From positions 1 to 60,252 of the forward strand of contig JAGAVH010000011.1 in the NCBI GenBank assembly GCA_017942025.1: a stretch of DNA of 60,252 bases, in the 5' to 3' direction. Shown piece after piece: positions 28,539-35,971 of this stretch. This DNA comes from Ruminiclostridium sp. GTDB taxonomy: Bacteria > Bacillota > Clostridia > Oscillospirales > Ruminococcaceae. Under the pieces are notes generated by a model that was not told the DNA's origin, ran no database searches, and saw only the letters and a list, made by a program, of their open reading frames with translations. The position numbers and the translations under genes are program-made. Each line of letters opens with the position of its first letter. Within the stretch, counting starts at the first letter, position 1.

Positions 28539-28934
28539 ATGCATATAACACTTGAAACAGATTACGCTATCAGAATAGTTGACTTTCTCGCAAAAAATAA
28601 AGGTAGATTTGACGCTACCACCATTTCAGAAAACACCAGCGTTCCCTCAAATTTTGCAATGAAGATACTCAGAAAGCTGAGCAGCGGCAAAATCGTGACC
28701 TCCTACAAGGGCACAAAGGGCGGCTATGAATTAACTGCTGATTTAAACGAATTATCAGTATATGACGTAGTCGAAACTATGGAAGGAATCTACCGATTCA
28801 GTCGTTGTCTTGACGGAGAATATAACTGTACAAGATGTGAAAACGGTCTTCCCTGTACATATCAGCACGCATTCCAGCGTATTTCCGATATGGTCTGTGA
28901 AGAACTCAAAAAGCTGAAATTCAGCAAAATGTAA
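28539..28934 (+). CDS. Rrf2 family transcriptional regulator
   Basis: A 131-aa winged-helix protein beginning MHITLETDYAIRIVDFLA. The wing contains GTKGGYEL. Four cysteines near residues 89-108, spaced C-x6-C-x2-C-x5-C, could bind an Fe-S cluster as in IscR or RsrR-type regulators. It is only 20 bases after rpoD, with its own terminator behind it, so it probably shares the rpoD transcript. Targets unknown. Confidence 0.9.
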   Translation: MHITLETDYAIRIVDFLAKNKGRFDATTISENTSVPSNFAMKILRKLSSGKIVTSYKGTKGGYELTADLNELSVYDVVETMEGIYRFSRCLDGEYNCTRCENGLPCTYQHAFQRISDMVCEELKKLKFSKM

Positions 28935-28948
28935 TTTAAGCAATAAAC

Positions 28949-28985
28949 AAAGCTATTTCCGAAAAACAGAAATAGCTTTTGTTTT
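28949..28985 (+). terminator. Terminator after the Rrf2 gene
   Basis: AAAGCTATTTC (28949-28959) pairs with GAAATAGCTTT (28969-28979), followed by TGTTTTTATTG. Confidence 0.9.
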
Positions 28986-29016
28986 TATTGTTTAACTAGA
29001 TCATTGCTGAATATTA

Positions 29017-29033
29017 CGACACGATTAGTGTCG
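29017..29033. promoter_or_regulatory. Palindrome CGACAC-N5-GTGTCG upstream of the PAP2 operon
   Basis: A perfect 6-bp inverted repeat spaced by GATTA, about 20 bases upstream of the -35 element at 29054. It could be an operator, perhaps for the XRE protein encoded in the operon. A second near-repeat, TGTC-N8-GACA, overlaps it. Confidence 0.4.
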
Positions 29034-29053
29034 CAGTTGTGACAGCTCGTTTC

Positions 29054-29082
29054 TTTACAATAAACTCACTCTTTGTTATTAT
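29054..29082 (+). promoter_or_regulatory. Putative promoter of the PAP2-XRE-Nudix operon
   Basis: TTTACA (29054-29059), 17-base spacer, TATTAT (29077-29082), about 35 bases before the TTG start of the first gene. Confidence 0.5.
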
Positions 29083-29116
29083 AGAATCAACCTATAATTA
29101 CAAGGAGTGAAATAAT

Positions 29117-29788
29117 TTGAAAAACAAAAAATATTTTATAACAGGTCTTATTCTGATTTGTGTATTTGCCGTCTGGACGATTATGATTCAGACAGTTGAT
29201 GTAAAGCTCATCGGACAAGGCGAAACCAAAACAGGATTTGCCTCATTCAACTTGTGGTTTCACACTATTACAGGTGTAAATATGATACTATACTATATTA
29301 CTGATTGGTTTGGTCTTGTGCCAATATTCTGTTGTTTTACCTTCGGGATAACTGGACTTATTCAACTTATAAAGAGAAAAAATCTTTTTAAAGTAGATAC
29401 AGATATCATAATTTCAGGGATATATTATATTGTAATAATTCTTCTTTACCTATTTTTTGAAATGATTCCGATAAACTATCGTCCCGTGCTTATAGATGGA
29501 ATGCTAGAAACGTCATATCCTTCTTCTACCACTCTGCTTGTGCTGTCGGTTATGCCTACAGTCAGCTTTCTGACAAATCGCAGATTAACAAACGAATATT
29601 TCAGAACAGTAATAAATATATCCGTTATTTTATTTTCTGTTTTTATGATAATCGGGCGAACACTTTCAGGTGTGCATTGGATTACGGATATTATCGGTGC
29701 CGTTTTGCTGAGTGCAGGACTTTTTCTTATATATAAATGGATTATTTTATTTACGAATGAACGGAGGCTTAATCGTGGAATTCAATGA
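29117..29788 (+). CDS. PAP2 superfamily membrane protein with altered active-site motif
   Basis: A 223-aa protein with about six hydrophobic segments. The C-terminal PAP2 motif is GRTLSGVHWITDIIGA (His and Asp retained), but the second motif, normally PSGH, reads YPSSTTLLVL, so the His is replaced by Thr. It may have weak or changed phosphatase activity. Start TTG 29117 has AAGGAG upstream. It overlaps the next gene by 14 bases. Confidence 0.82.
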   Translation: MKNKKYFITGLILICVFAVWTIMIQTVDVKLIGQGETKTGFASFNLWFHTITGVNMILYYITDWFGLVPIFCCFTFGITGLIQLIKRKNLFKVDTDIIISGIYYIVIILLYLFFEMIPINYRPVLIDGMLETSYPSSTTLLVLSVMPTVSFLTNRRLTNEYFRTVINISVILFSVFMIIGRTLSGVHWITDIIGAVLLSAGLFLIYKWIILFTNERRLNRGIQ

Positions 29789-30398
29789 AAAATTGCAGGA
29801 GCTCAGGAAAAGCCGAGGACTCACCCAGGACGAGCTTGCTTCGGCTTTGTACGTATCAAGAACAGCCGTTTCAAAATGGGAATCGGGCAAAGGATACCCG
29901 AATATAGATTCTCTGAAGGAGATATCGAAATTCTTCACCGTTTCGATTGACGACCTGCTTTCAGGCGAAAAATTAATCTATATCGCAGATAAAGAAAATA
30001 AATCGAACGTCAAAGGCATCTGTAACCTACTATCCGGCTTTGCAGATATTATGGCGCTGATGCTGATATTTCTACCCCTTTATCCAAAGCCTGTAAATGA
30101 TTTTATCTATTCTGTAAATCTTATCACATACACCGATATATCAAAAATCAATCAGATATTATACTGGATAACGTTTATATCACTTGCCTTAATCGGCGCG
30201 ATAAGGATAATTCTTAATCACGTAAAAATTGAAAAAGGTCAGAAGCTAATAGCGGTTATTTCTATAACAGTAAACATTCTGATGATATTTGTTTTAGCTC
30301 TGGCAAGAGAATCGTATGCAGTCATAATAGCGTTTTTAATATTGCTTATAAAAGGATTTCTTATTATTTACGAAAGGAAACATAATGGAACTGTTTGA
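29775..30398 (+). CDS. XRE-type regulator with C-terminal membrane segments
   Basis: A 207-aa protein: residues 1-65 are a Cro/CI helix-turn-helix (LTQDELASALYVSRTAVSKWESG), and residues about 90-200 carry three or four hydrophobic spans, giving a membrane-tethered regulator. Start GTG 29775, with GGAGG upstream, overlaps the PAP2 gene, and its end overlaps the Nudix start. This suggests coupled translation of all three. Confidence 0.88.
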   Translation: MEFNEKLQELRKSRGLTQDELASALYVSRTAVSKWESGKGYPNIDSLKEISKFFTVSIDDLLSGEKLIYIADKENKSNVKGICNLLSGFADIMALMLIFLPLYPKPVNDFIYSVNLITYTDISKINQILYWITFISLALIGAIRIILNHVKIEKGQKLIAVISITVNILMIFVLALARESYAVIIAFLILLIKGFLIIYERKHNGTV

Positions 30399-30906
30399 CT
30401 TATACAACGCGGATAGAAAGCCTATTGAAAGAACTATGATAAGAGGACAAAGCCAACCTGAAAATACATTCAGATTAGTTGTACATTGCTGTGTTTTTAA
30501 TTCCGACGGGCATATGCTTATTCAGCGTCGCCAGGATTTTAAAGAAGGCTGGAGCGGAATGTGGGATATAACCTGTGGCGGAAGTGCAGTTGCAGGCGAA
30601 AATTCACAGAAAGCTATAGAAAGAGAGATTTTTGAAGAGCTGGGAATAAAAAATGACTTTTCTGACGTCCGCCCGATCTTAACCATCCATTTTGACAAAG
30701 GCTTTGATGACATATATACAGTTAATCGTGATATTGATGTAAATGATCTGACACTACAAAAAGAAGAAGTGGCAGAAGTGAAATGGGCAACGGAAGAAGA
30801 AATACTGAATATGATAAAGGATGGTATATTCATCCCCTATCACGAGCATCTGATTGGTTTACTGTTCTTTATGAGAAACAAACGGGGCGCCTTCAAAAAT
30901 GACTAA
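30385..30906 (+). CDS. Nudix hydrolase
   Basis: A 173-aa protein with a Nudix box at about residues 69-91: GGSAVAGENSQKAIEREIFE then ELGI. The preceding RLVVHCCVFNSDGHMLIQRRQ resembles the IPP-isomerase/YfcD-like subgroup. Its substrate cannot be read from the sequence. It is the third gene of the overlapping operon. Confidence 0.9.
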   Translation: MELFDLYNADRKPIERTMIRGQSQPENTFRLVVHCCVFNSDGHMLIQRRQDFKEGWSGMWDITCGGSAVAGENSQKAIEREIFEELGIKNDFSDVRPILTIHFDKGFDDIYTVNRDIDVNDLTLQKEEVAEVKWATEEEILNMIKDGIFIPYHEHLIGLLFFMRNKRGAFKND

Positions 30907-30915
30907 AACGTAAGC

Positions 30916-30955
30916 GGACTTATGATGATTAGCTCATAAGTCCTCATATTTTATT
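30916..30955 (+). terminator. Terminator after the Nudix gene
   Basis: GGACTTATGA (30916-30925) and TCATAAGTCC (30934-30943) form a perfect 10-bp stem, followed by TCATATTTTATT. Confidence 0.8.
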
Positions 30956-30960
30956 AAAAC

Positions 30961-31001
30961 GTGACCTTGTCACAGAAAATTATAAATTATTCGGGTATAA
31001 T
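30961..31001 (+). promoter_or_regulatory. trxA promoter with Crp/Fnr-type operator
   Basis: Palindrome GTGAC-CTT-GTCAC at 30961-30973, then TATAAT at 30996-31001. No good -35 is present. The operator centre lies about 41 bases before the predicted start, the class II activation position for Crp/Fnr proteins. The identical layout recurs at 33039. Confidence 0.7.
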
Positions 31002-31057
31002 AAAGACAGAAAGCAGACAGGCTTTCTGAATATATAAACTGAAAGGAAGATAAAAAT

Positions 31058-31366
31058 ATGTCAGTAATCAAAATAAACGCAAATAACTTCGACGAGATAA
31101 TAAACAGCGACAAGCCTGTTCTTCTTGATTTCTATGCCGATTGGTGCGGTCCCTGCCGTATGGTATCCCCTATCGTTGAGGAGATAGCAGAGGAAAACCC
31201 GCAATATATCATAGGTAAAATAAACGTAGATGAAGAGCCTGAGCTTGCAGGCAAATTCTATGTATCCAGCATCCCTATGCTTGTAGTTTTAAAAAACGGC
31301 GAGGTGTCCAATCAGTCGGTAGGTGCAAGACCTAAAGCACAGATATTAGCAATGTTAGAGGGCTAA
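31058..31366 (+). CDS. trxA: Thioredoxin
   Basis: A 102-aa thioredoxin with the active site WCGPC (about residues 28-32) and the conserved cis-Pro region SIPMLVVLKNG. It reduces disulfides and peroxiredoxins, using the reductase encoded at 32116. The gene ends 12 bases inside the convergent Crp/Fnr gene. Confidence 0.96.
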   Translation: MSVIKINANNFDEIINSDKPVLLDFYADWCGPCRMVSPIVEEIAEENPQYIIGKINVDEEPELAGKFYVSSIPMLVVLKNGEVSNQSVGARPKAQILAMLEG

Positions 31367-32029
31367 TTTGCGAAGTCTTTTTATATCAAGTATTTTAACT
31401 CCCTTGCGGGAAACCTCGGTTATATTCTCGCTTGAAAAATACTTGAGAGTACGGGAAACAACCTCTCTGGCAGAACCCATATATTTTGCAATCTGTTCAT
31501 GGGTAAGTTCAATAACGTCAGAGCCTGTCCTTGAATACTCATCAAGAAGGAATATAGCAAGTCTTTTGTCCATACTCATAAAAAGTATCTGTTGCATTAC
31601 CCACATAACATCTGAAAAACGGTTAACAGCAGTTTCGAGGGCAAATATCTTAATATCGGGATTCTTCTCTGATATTTCGGAAAAGGCAGAGCCGCTCACA
31701 ACGTAGCATTCGCTGTTTTCTTCAGCGTCAATCATAATATCAAAGGTGATAGTCTGAAGAACACAGGATGCGGCAAGCATACACATATCTCCTGCGTGAA
31801 GGCGATAAAGCGTTACCGCTCTTCCCTCCTCCGACATCATATATACCCTTAAACAACCCTTACGGACAAAGAACACGCCTGAGCATTCAGTTCCATCGTG
31901 AATTGTTGTCCCTTTTGGATAGGAAAGGGCGTAAGTATTATTGCAGATATGATCCTTTTCTGCTTCGGTTATTCCCTCCCAAAAAGGAAAGTTCTCTTTA
32001 AATACAGGTTCAAACATTGCCCGTGCCAT
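31355..32029 (-). CDS. Crp/Fnr family transcriptional regulator
   Basis: A 224-aa protein with an N-terminal cyclic-nucleotide-binding-like beta barrel (GTTIHDGTECSGVFFVRKG) and a C-terminal HTH_Crp domain (THEQIAKYMGSAREVVSRTLKYF). Cysteines at about 27, 48, 58 and 85 might sense redox state, but they do not match the E. coli FNR cluster pattern. It lies inside the thioredoxin/desulfoferrodoxin cluster and is the likely reader of the GTGAC-N3-GTCAC sites at 30961 and 33039. Confidence 0.9.
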   Translation of the reverse strand: MARAMFEPVFKENFPFWEGITEAEKDHICNNTYALSYPKGTTIHDGTECSGVFFVRKGCLRVYMMSEEGRAVTLYRLHAGDMCMLAASCVLQTITFDIMIDAEENSECYVVSGSAFSEISEKNPDIKIFALETAVNRFSDVMWVMQQILFMSMDKRLAIFLLDEYSRTGSDVIELTHEQIAKYMGSAREVVSRTLKYFSSENITEVSRKGVKILDIKRLRKLAL

Positions 32030-32115
32030 ATACGTTCTCCTTTGAATTAAAGTATATATTTATTTTACTCTTAAAAAGGCGGAATGTCAACATTCAGCGG
32101 AAGGATATTCTATTT

Positions 32116-33033
32116 ATGAATCATATTTACGATACAATTATAATCGGCGGCGGCCCTGCAGGATATACAGCGGCACTCTATGCCGCAAGAGCAGGTCTTG
32201 ACAGTCTTTTGCTTGAAAGAATGTCAGCCGGCGGTCAGATGGCGCTTACGGGAGATATTGACAATTATCCCGGCTTTGATGAAGGTATTGACGGCTTTAC
32301 ACTTGGTATGAAAATGCAGAAGGGTGCAGAGCGTTTTGGTGCAAAAACAGAATACGTGGAGGTTTTATCGGTAGATTTTACTGATAAGATAAAAAAGCTG
32401 ATAACCACAAATGGTGATTTTTACTCTAAAACAGTAATAATAGCCGGTGGTGCAAACCCAAAAGAGCTTGGTATTCCAAAGGAGCAGGAGTTTATCGGTA
32501 AAGGTGTTCATTACTGTGCTCATTGCGACGGCAGATTCTACAAGGATAAAACCGTAGCCGTTATCGGCGGCGGCAATTCTGCGGTATCCGACGCTTTATA
32601 TCTTTCCAGACTTGCAAAAAAGGTATATCTCATTCATAGAAGAGATAAGCTAAGAGCGGAAAAAATCCACGAAATTCCGCTTTTACAAGCAGAAAACGTT
32701 GAATTCGTATGGGATAGTGTTGTAAAGGACTTTATCGCAGATAGCAGAATAACGGGACTTAATATAGAAAATACTAAAACAAAAAGCAAAACTGATATTA
32801 TATGCGACGGTGTATTTATCAGTATCGGCAGAAAGCCTGCTACAGATTTTCTGGCAGATGCCGTTACCCTTGACGAAAACGGATATATCATAGCTGATGA
32901 AACTACAAGGACAAGCGTTGAAGGGGTGTTTGCCGCGGGAGATATCCGCACAAAAGCGCTCCGACAGATAGTTACCGCCGCATCTGATGGAGCGGTAGCG
33001 GTTCATTTTGCTGAAGAGTATCTTTCGCTTTGA
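32116..33033 (+). CDS. trxB: Thioredoxin reductase
   Basis: A 305-aa FAD/NAD(P)-dependent reductase. FAD motif GGGPAGYTAALYAARAG (about 11-27), redox-active CAHCDG (about 134-139), second dinucleotide site GGGNSAV, and the C-terminal GVFAAGDIR. Start ATG 32116 has GGAAGGA upstream; a longer frame from 32017 has no such support. It is divergent from the Crp/Fnr gene. Confidence 0.95.
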   Translation: MNHIYDTIIIGGGPAGYTAALYAARAGLDSLLLERMSAGGQMALTGDIDNYPGFDEGIDGFTLGMKMQKGAERFGAKTEYVEVLSVDFTDKIKKLITTNGDFYSKTVIIAGGANPKELGIPKEQEFIGKGVHYCAHCDGRFYKDKTVAVIGGGNSAVSDALYLSRLAKKVYLIHRRDKLRAEKIHEIPLLQAENVEFVWDSVVKDFIADSRITGLNIENTKTKSKTDIICDGVFISIGRKPATDFLADAVTLDENGYIIADETTRTSVEGVFAAGDIRTKALRQIVTAASDGAVAVHFAEEYLSL

Positions 33034-33038
33034 ATTTT

Positions 33039-33079
33039 GTGACACAGTCACAGATAAATTAAGATAAATATTATATAAT
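33039..33079 (+). promoter_or_regulatory. Desulfoferrodoxin promoter with Crp/Fnr-type operator
   Basis: Palindrome GTGAC-ACA-GTCAC at 33039-33051, then TATAAT at 33074-33079. The distance from operator start to -10 start is 35 bases, exactly as at trxA. It begins six bases after the trxB stop. Confidence 0.7.
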
Positions 33080-33111
33080 AAATATACAATAATAAATCAG
33101 GAGGAACATTT

Positions 33112-33498
33112 ATGAACGAAAACAGATTTTATATTTGCGAGCATTGCGGAAACCTTATCGGTATGATTCACGACGCAGGCGTACCTATGATGTGCTGTGG
33201 TCAGAAGATGACAGAGCTTATACCCGGCACAGTTGATGCAAGCAAGGAAAAGCACATCCCCGTAGTCAGTGTAAAGAACAATACTGTTGAAGTCACAGTA
33301 GGCTCTGTAAATCATCCTATGGTAGAGGAACACTATATTGCATGGGTTTATTTACAGACTGACAGAGGCGGTCAGCGTAAATGTCTGAAGGTAGGTGGCG
33401 AGCCTGTAGTAACCTTTGCTCTTTGCGACGAAAAACCGATAAGCGTATATGCATATTGCAATCTTCACGGACTCTGGAAAACAGACATCAACGGATAA
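33112..33498 (+). CDS. dfx: Desulfoferrodoxin (superoxide reductase)
   Basis: A 128-aa two-domain protein. Residues 1-36 hold the desulforedoxin-like iron site (CEHCG ... CC). The remainder is the superoxide reductase centre with its His ligands in HIPVV, NHPMVEEHYI and the C-terminal CNLHGLW. It reduces superoxide to peroxide without making oxygen, suited to an anaerobe. The next gene, bcp, can remove the peroxide. Confidence 0.95.
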   Translation: MNENRFYICEHCGNLIGMIHDAGVPMMCCGQKMTELIPGTVDASKEKHIPVVSVKNNTVEVTVGSVNHPMVEEHYIAWVYLQTDRGGQRKCLKVGGEPVVTFALCDEKPISVYAYCNLHGLWKTDING

Positions 33499-33510
33499 GG
33501 GGATAATCAA

Positions 33511-33963
33511 ATGCTTGACACAGGAACTAAAGCCCCGGATTTTTCTCTTACAGATAAAAACGGAAAGGAAGTCTCTCTTTCGGATTTTCTTGGTAAAAAG
33601 GTAGTATTATACTTTTACCCTAAAGATAATACTCCTGGTTGTACAAGACAGGCTTGTGCCTTTGCAGGACTGTACAAGCAGTTCAAGGAAAAGAATATTG
33701 AAGTAATCGGTATAAGCAAGGATAGCGTAGCATCTCATCAGAAATTTGCCGAAAAGCACGGACTTGGTTTTGTTCTGCTATCAGACCCTGAGCTTATTGC
33801 AATAAAGGCTTATGACGTATGGCAGGAGAAAAAGTTATACGGCAAGGTATCAATGGGCGTTGTCCGTACCACCTATATAATTGACGAAAAAGGCTATATC
33901 GAAAAGGTTATGCCAAAGGTTAAACCTGATACAAATGCCGCAGAAATACTTGCAGAGCTATAA
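33511..33963 (+). CDS. bcp: Thioredoxin-dependent peroxiredoxin (Bcp/PrxQ type)
   Basis: A 150-aa peroxiredoxin. TPGCTRQACAF carries the peroxidatic Cys and the resolving Cys separated by four residues, as in Bcp. DFSLTDKNGKEVSLSDFLGK is the usual opening. It is 12 bases after dfx and probably cotranscribed under the same Crp/Fnr-type site; thioredoxin from trxA would recycle it. Confidence 0.95.
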   Translation: MLDTGTKAPDFSLTDKNGKEVSLSDFLGKKVVLYFYPKDNTPGCTRQACAFAGLYKQFKEKNIEVIGISKDSVASHQKFAEKHGLGFVLLSDPELIAIKAYDVWQEKKLYGKVSMGVVRTTYIIDEKGYIEKVMPKVKPDTNAAEILAEL

Positions 33964-33969
33964 AGTAAA

Positions 33970-34000
33970 ACAGGAGAGCATTGTTCTCCTGTTTTTGTTT
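33970..34000. terminator. Terminator between bcp and the AlkD-like gene
   Basis: ACAGGAGA (33970-33977) pairs with TCTCCTGT (33985-33992), followed by TTTTGTTTTT. It faces bcp and may also serve the convergent gene. Confidence 0.8.
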
Positions 34001-34013
34001 TTATATCATAATT

Positions 34014-34967
34014 TTACAGATCATCGTAATAAATAACCTCATAATCAGAACCAAGCTCTTCGCATAGCTTGTTATAGGCATTACGGGATTTTTTCAGAAA
34101 TTCATCTATCTGACTATCATCCCACAGTAAATCACCGGCAGGATAATCCCAATCCAGCGCCTCATCGTGTTTTTCTATCAGATAATCCAGCTTTTCTTTA
34201 AGTTCGTCTGATATGGATAACTGCGACGTAAAAACGCGATAGCAACCAAATTTTTCATACGAATTCTGATTTGCCGACCATAAGCAGACGCCACTACCCC
34301 AGTCATACATGAATTTAAGACGATACGTAGCTATTTTTTGCTTTAACATTGGTCGCAGAGCTTTGAATTTTTCCTTCCATTCCGTAGAGATGCGGAAGGA
34401 ATCACATATCTTCTGAACTGCTTTTCCTGTGACATTGTATTTAAGACAGCATTCCTTCAGCTGCTCATAAACTTTTTCAGGCTCTGTAACTGCAAGCTCT
34501 GCAATAAGCCACGCCTGCGCCATCTGTACGGTATAATGCCCGTCATTTTTCAGATTATAGAAAATTCTCTCTGTATGTCCGATACATAGCTTTGAAATAA
34601 GCAATACATATCCCCATCGTCTTATAAAGGGATCCTCCGATACAATATACTGCAGTGTATATTTAATAGCCGTTTCAAAACTGATATCTGACACAAAGCC
34701 TATAAGCTGATCCGTATGCCACCAATCAGAAAACAGAAGATTGTTATGAATAAACTCTATTCGCTCTTCTGCAGTTTTCATTTGTTTTAACGCAACGAAG
34801 TAATATATTCTGTGTAACTCCTGAAATTCAAGCACGTAAGGACGCAAAGCGGATGAATCTGCCTTATTCTTTACATATTTATTTATAAGCCTGTCAACGT
34901 CAGCAGTTTTATAATTTTCAGGTAAATCAGATATATCCTTCAGTACCTTATCCTTTGTAAGTTTCAT
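34014..34967 (-). CDS. DNA alkylation repair protein (AlkD-like)
   Basis: A 317-aa HEAT-repeat-type protein. Residues about 50-205 match the AlkC/AlkD glycosylase family (FSDWWHTDQLIG, DPFIRRWGYVLLISKL, AQAWLIAELAV). Family members remove positively charged alkylated bases. The C-terminal 100 residues (from about 215, WSANQNSYEKFGCYRVF onwards) are extra and unassigned. It stands alone on the minus strand. Confidence 0.8.
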   Translation of the reverse strand: MKLTKDKVLKDISDLPENYKTADVDRLINKYVKNKADSSALRPYVLEFQELHRIYYFVALKQMKTAEERIEFIHNNLLFSDWWHTDQLIGFVSDISFETAIKYTLQYIVSEDPFIRRWGYVLLISKLCIGHTERIFYNLKNDGHYTVQMAQAWLIAELAVTEPEKVYEQLKECCLKYNVTGKAVQKICDSFRISTEWKEKFKALRPMLKQKIATYRLKFMYDWGSGVCLWSANQNSYEKFGCYRVFTSQLSISDELKEKLDYLIEKHDEALDWDYPAGDLLWDDSQIDEFLKKSRNAYNKLCEELGSDYEVIYYDDL

Positions 34968-34990
34968 TTTCTCGCTACCCTTTCATATGC

Positions 34991-35407
34991 TTACGTTCTC
35001 TTTCTCTCACTTGTAAAATCGGTTTCGTTTTCAACAAGCTTTCTATCCTTAAAATACTCTCTCTGCTGTTCTGTCAGTTTGTTGCCCTTGCTGTCGGTTT
35101 CGGGTAAAGAATTTTTGTTATCGGGGTTGACAATTTTGCGAGGTTGTGGTATTCTTACTTTAGGTACAGAAGTGATGGCTAAGCTCTCACCGCTTTTGGC
35201 GGTCATCTTAGCGGATGTAGCTTCTGTACCTTTACTTTTTGGAAGCACAACCACTTCAAGCCTGAAGCCTACGTTCTGTACTCGACCTGAAAAGGTGATT
35301 CTCTGCCTACATATTTCATCGGAGCTTAATTCGGGAAGCTTTGCTTTTTGTGCCTGATTTATAACATAGTTTTCTTTTAGTCTTTTAAGTTTTATTTTTA
35401 AGCTCAA
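34991..35407 (-). CDS. Acylphosphatase-like N-terminus joined to unrelated sequence (probable chimera)
   Basis: A 138-aa ORF. Residues about 35-50 read TFSGRVQNVGFRLEV, the acylphosphatase signature GRVQGVGFR, but the rest of that domain is missing. Residues about 55-80 come from an imperfect palindrome at 35163-35232. Residues about 100-125 (DSKGNKLTEQQREYFKDRK) resemble a linker motif of phage-type polyvalent proteins. It looks like a gene fragment rebuilt by repeat insertion; expression is uncertain. Confidence 0.5.
   Translation of the reverse strand: MSLKIKLKRLKENYVINQAQKAKLPELSSDEICRQRITFSGRVQNVGFRLEVVVLPKSKGTEATSAKMTAKSGESLAITSVPKVRIPQPRKIVNPDNKNSLPETDSKGNKLTEQQREYFKDRKLVENETDFTSERKRT
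35163..35232. repeat. Imperfect palindrome inside the chimeric ORF
   Basis: TACAGAAGTGATGGCTAAG and CTTAGCGGATGTAGCTTCTGTA flank a central ACCGC-TTTT-GGCGGT hairpin. It could be a small palindromic repeat element captured within a reading frame. Confidence 0.5.
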
Positions 35408-35450
35408 AATATTTACCTCATATATCGTCGTCTTATTTATATTTAAAAGA

Positions 35451-35487
35451 AATTCCGCTTAAACCAAGTGTTTAAGCGGAATTTTCA
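35451..35487 (-). terminator. Terminator of tRNA-Pro
   Basis: AATTCCGCTTAAAC (35451-35464) pairs perfectly with GTTTAAGCGGAATT (35470-35483) around five bases. On the minus strand it follows the tRNA 3' end and is followed by TCTTTTAAAT. Confidence 0.75.
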
Positions 35488-35492
35488 GCATA

Positions 35493-35569
35493 TGGTCGAG
35501 GTGACGGGATTCGAACCCACGACCTCCACGTCCCGAACGTGGCGCTCTACCAAACTGAGCCACACCTCG
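35493..35569 (-). tRNA. tRNA-Pro (anticodon CGG)
   Basis: A 77-nt cloverleaf. Acceptor arms CGAGGTG and CACCTCG pair fully. The anticodon stem CCACG / CGTGG holds the loop TTCGGGA with anticodon CGG. The T arm contains GGTTCGAATCC. Discriminator A and CCA are encoded at 35496-35493. Confidence 0.95.
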
Positions 35570-35940
35570 ATATTATATTCAGTTTTACATTATTAGTTGC
35601 TCGATTGCAACCCAGTCGAGAGCGCCACTACGTGGCTTACTCTTGCGGTGCCCGAAATGACTTTGTCATTTCGACCGCGGCGCCATTTCGCCTTCCCTTC
35701 TTCCGCCACTGGCGGCGGGAAGCCTCAATGCTACCAAACTGAGCCACACCTCGATATTATATTCAGTTTTACATTATTTGTTGCTCGATTACAACTCATT
35801 CAAGAGCGCCACTACGTGGCTTACTCTTGCGGTGCCCGAAATGACTTTGTCATTTCGACCGCGGCGCCATTTTGCCTTCCCTTCTTCCGCCACCGGCGGC
35901 GGGAAGTCTCAATGCTACCAAACTGAGCCACACCTCGATA
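35547..35940. repeat. Two 184-bp tandem repeats carrying copies of the tRNA-Pro 5' end
   Basis: CTACCAAACTGAGCCACACC begins at 35547 (inside the tRNA), 35731 and 35915, exactly 184 bases apart. Each copy continues to CCTCGATA, so on the minus strand it gives tRNA-Pro nucleotides 1 to about 23. The 160 bases between copies are nearly identical and hold hairpins (CGAAATGACTTTGTCATTTCG; GCCACTACGTGGC; TTCCCGCCGCC against GGCGGAAGAAGGGAA). Each unit ends with a weak promoter-like TTGCAA or TTGTAA, 17 bases, TAAAAC just before the tRNA sequence. This fills the gap between tRNA-Pro and pyrE. Confidence 0.9.
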
Positions 35941-35944
35941 ATAT

Positions 35945-35963
35945 CCCCCGCTTAAAAGCGGGG
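35945..35963 (-). terminator. Terminator-like hairpin after pyrE
   Basis: CCCCGC and GCGGGG surround a short A/T loop, 9 bases past the pyrE stop on the minus strand. No U tract follows, so strength is uncertain. Confidence 0.5.
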
Positions 35964-35971
35964 ATTCAATT

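Noticed and set aside
35597-35926. Plus-strand frames of 67-109 aa across the tRNA-Pro repeats
   Set aside because: They duplicate one another because of the 184-bp repeat, run antisense to tRNA sequence and lack ribosome-binding sites.
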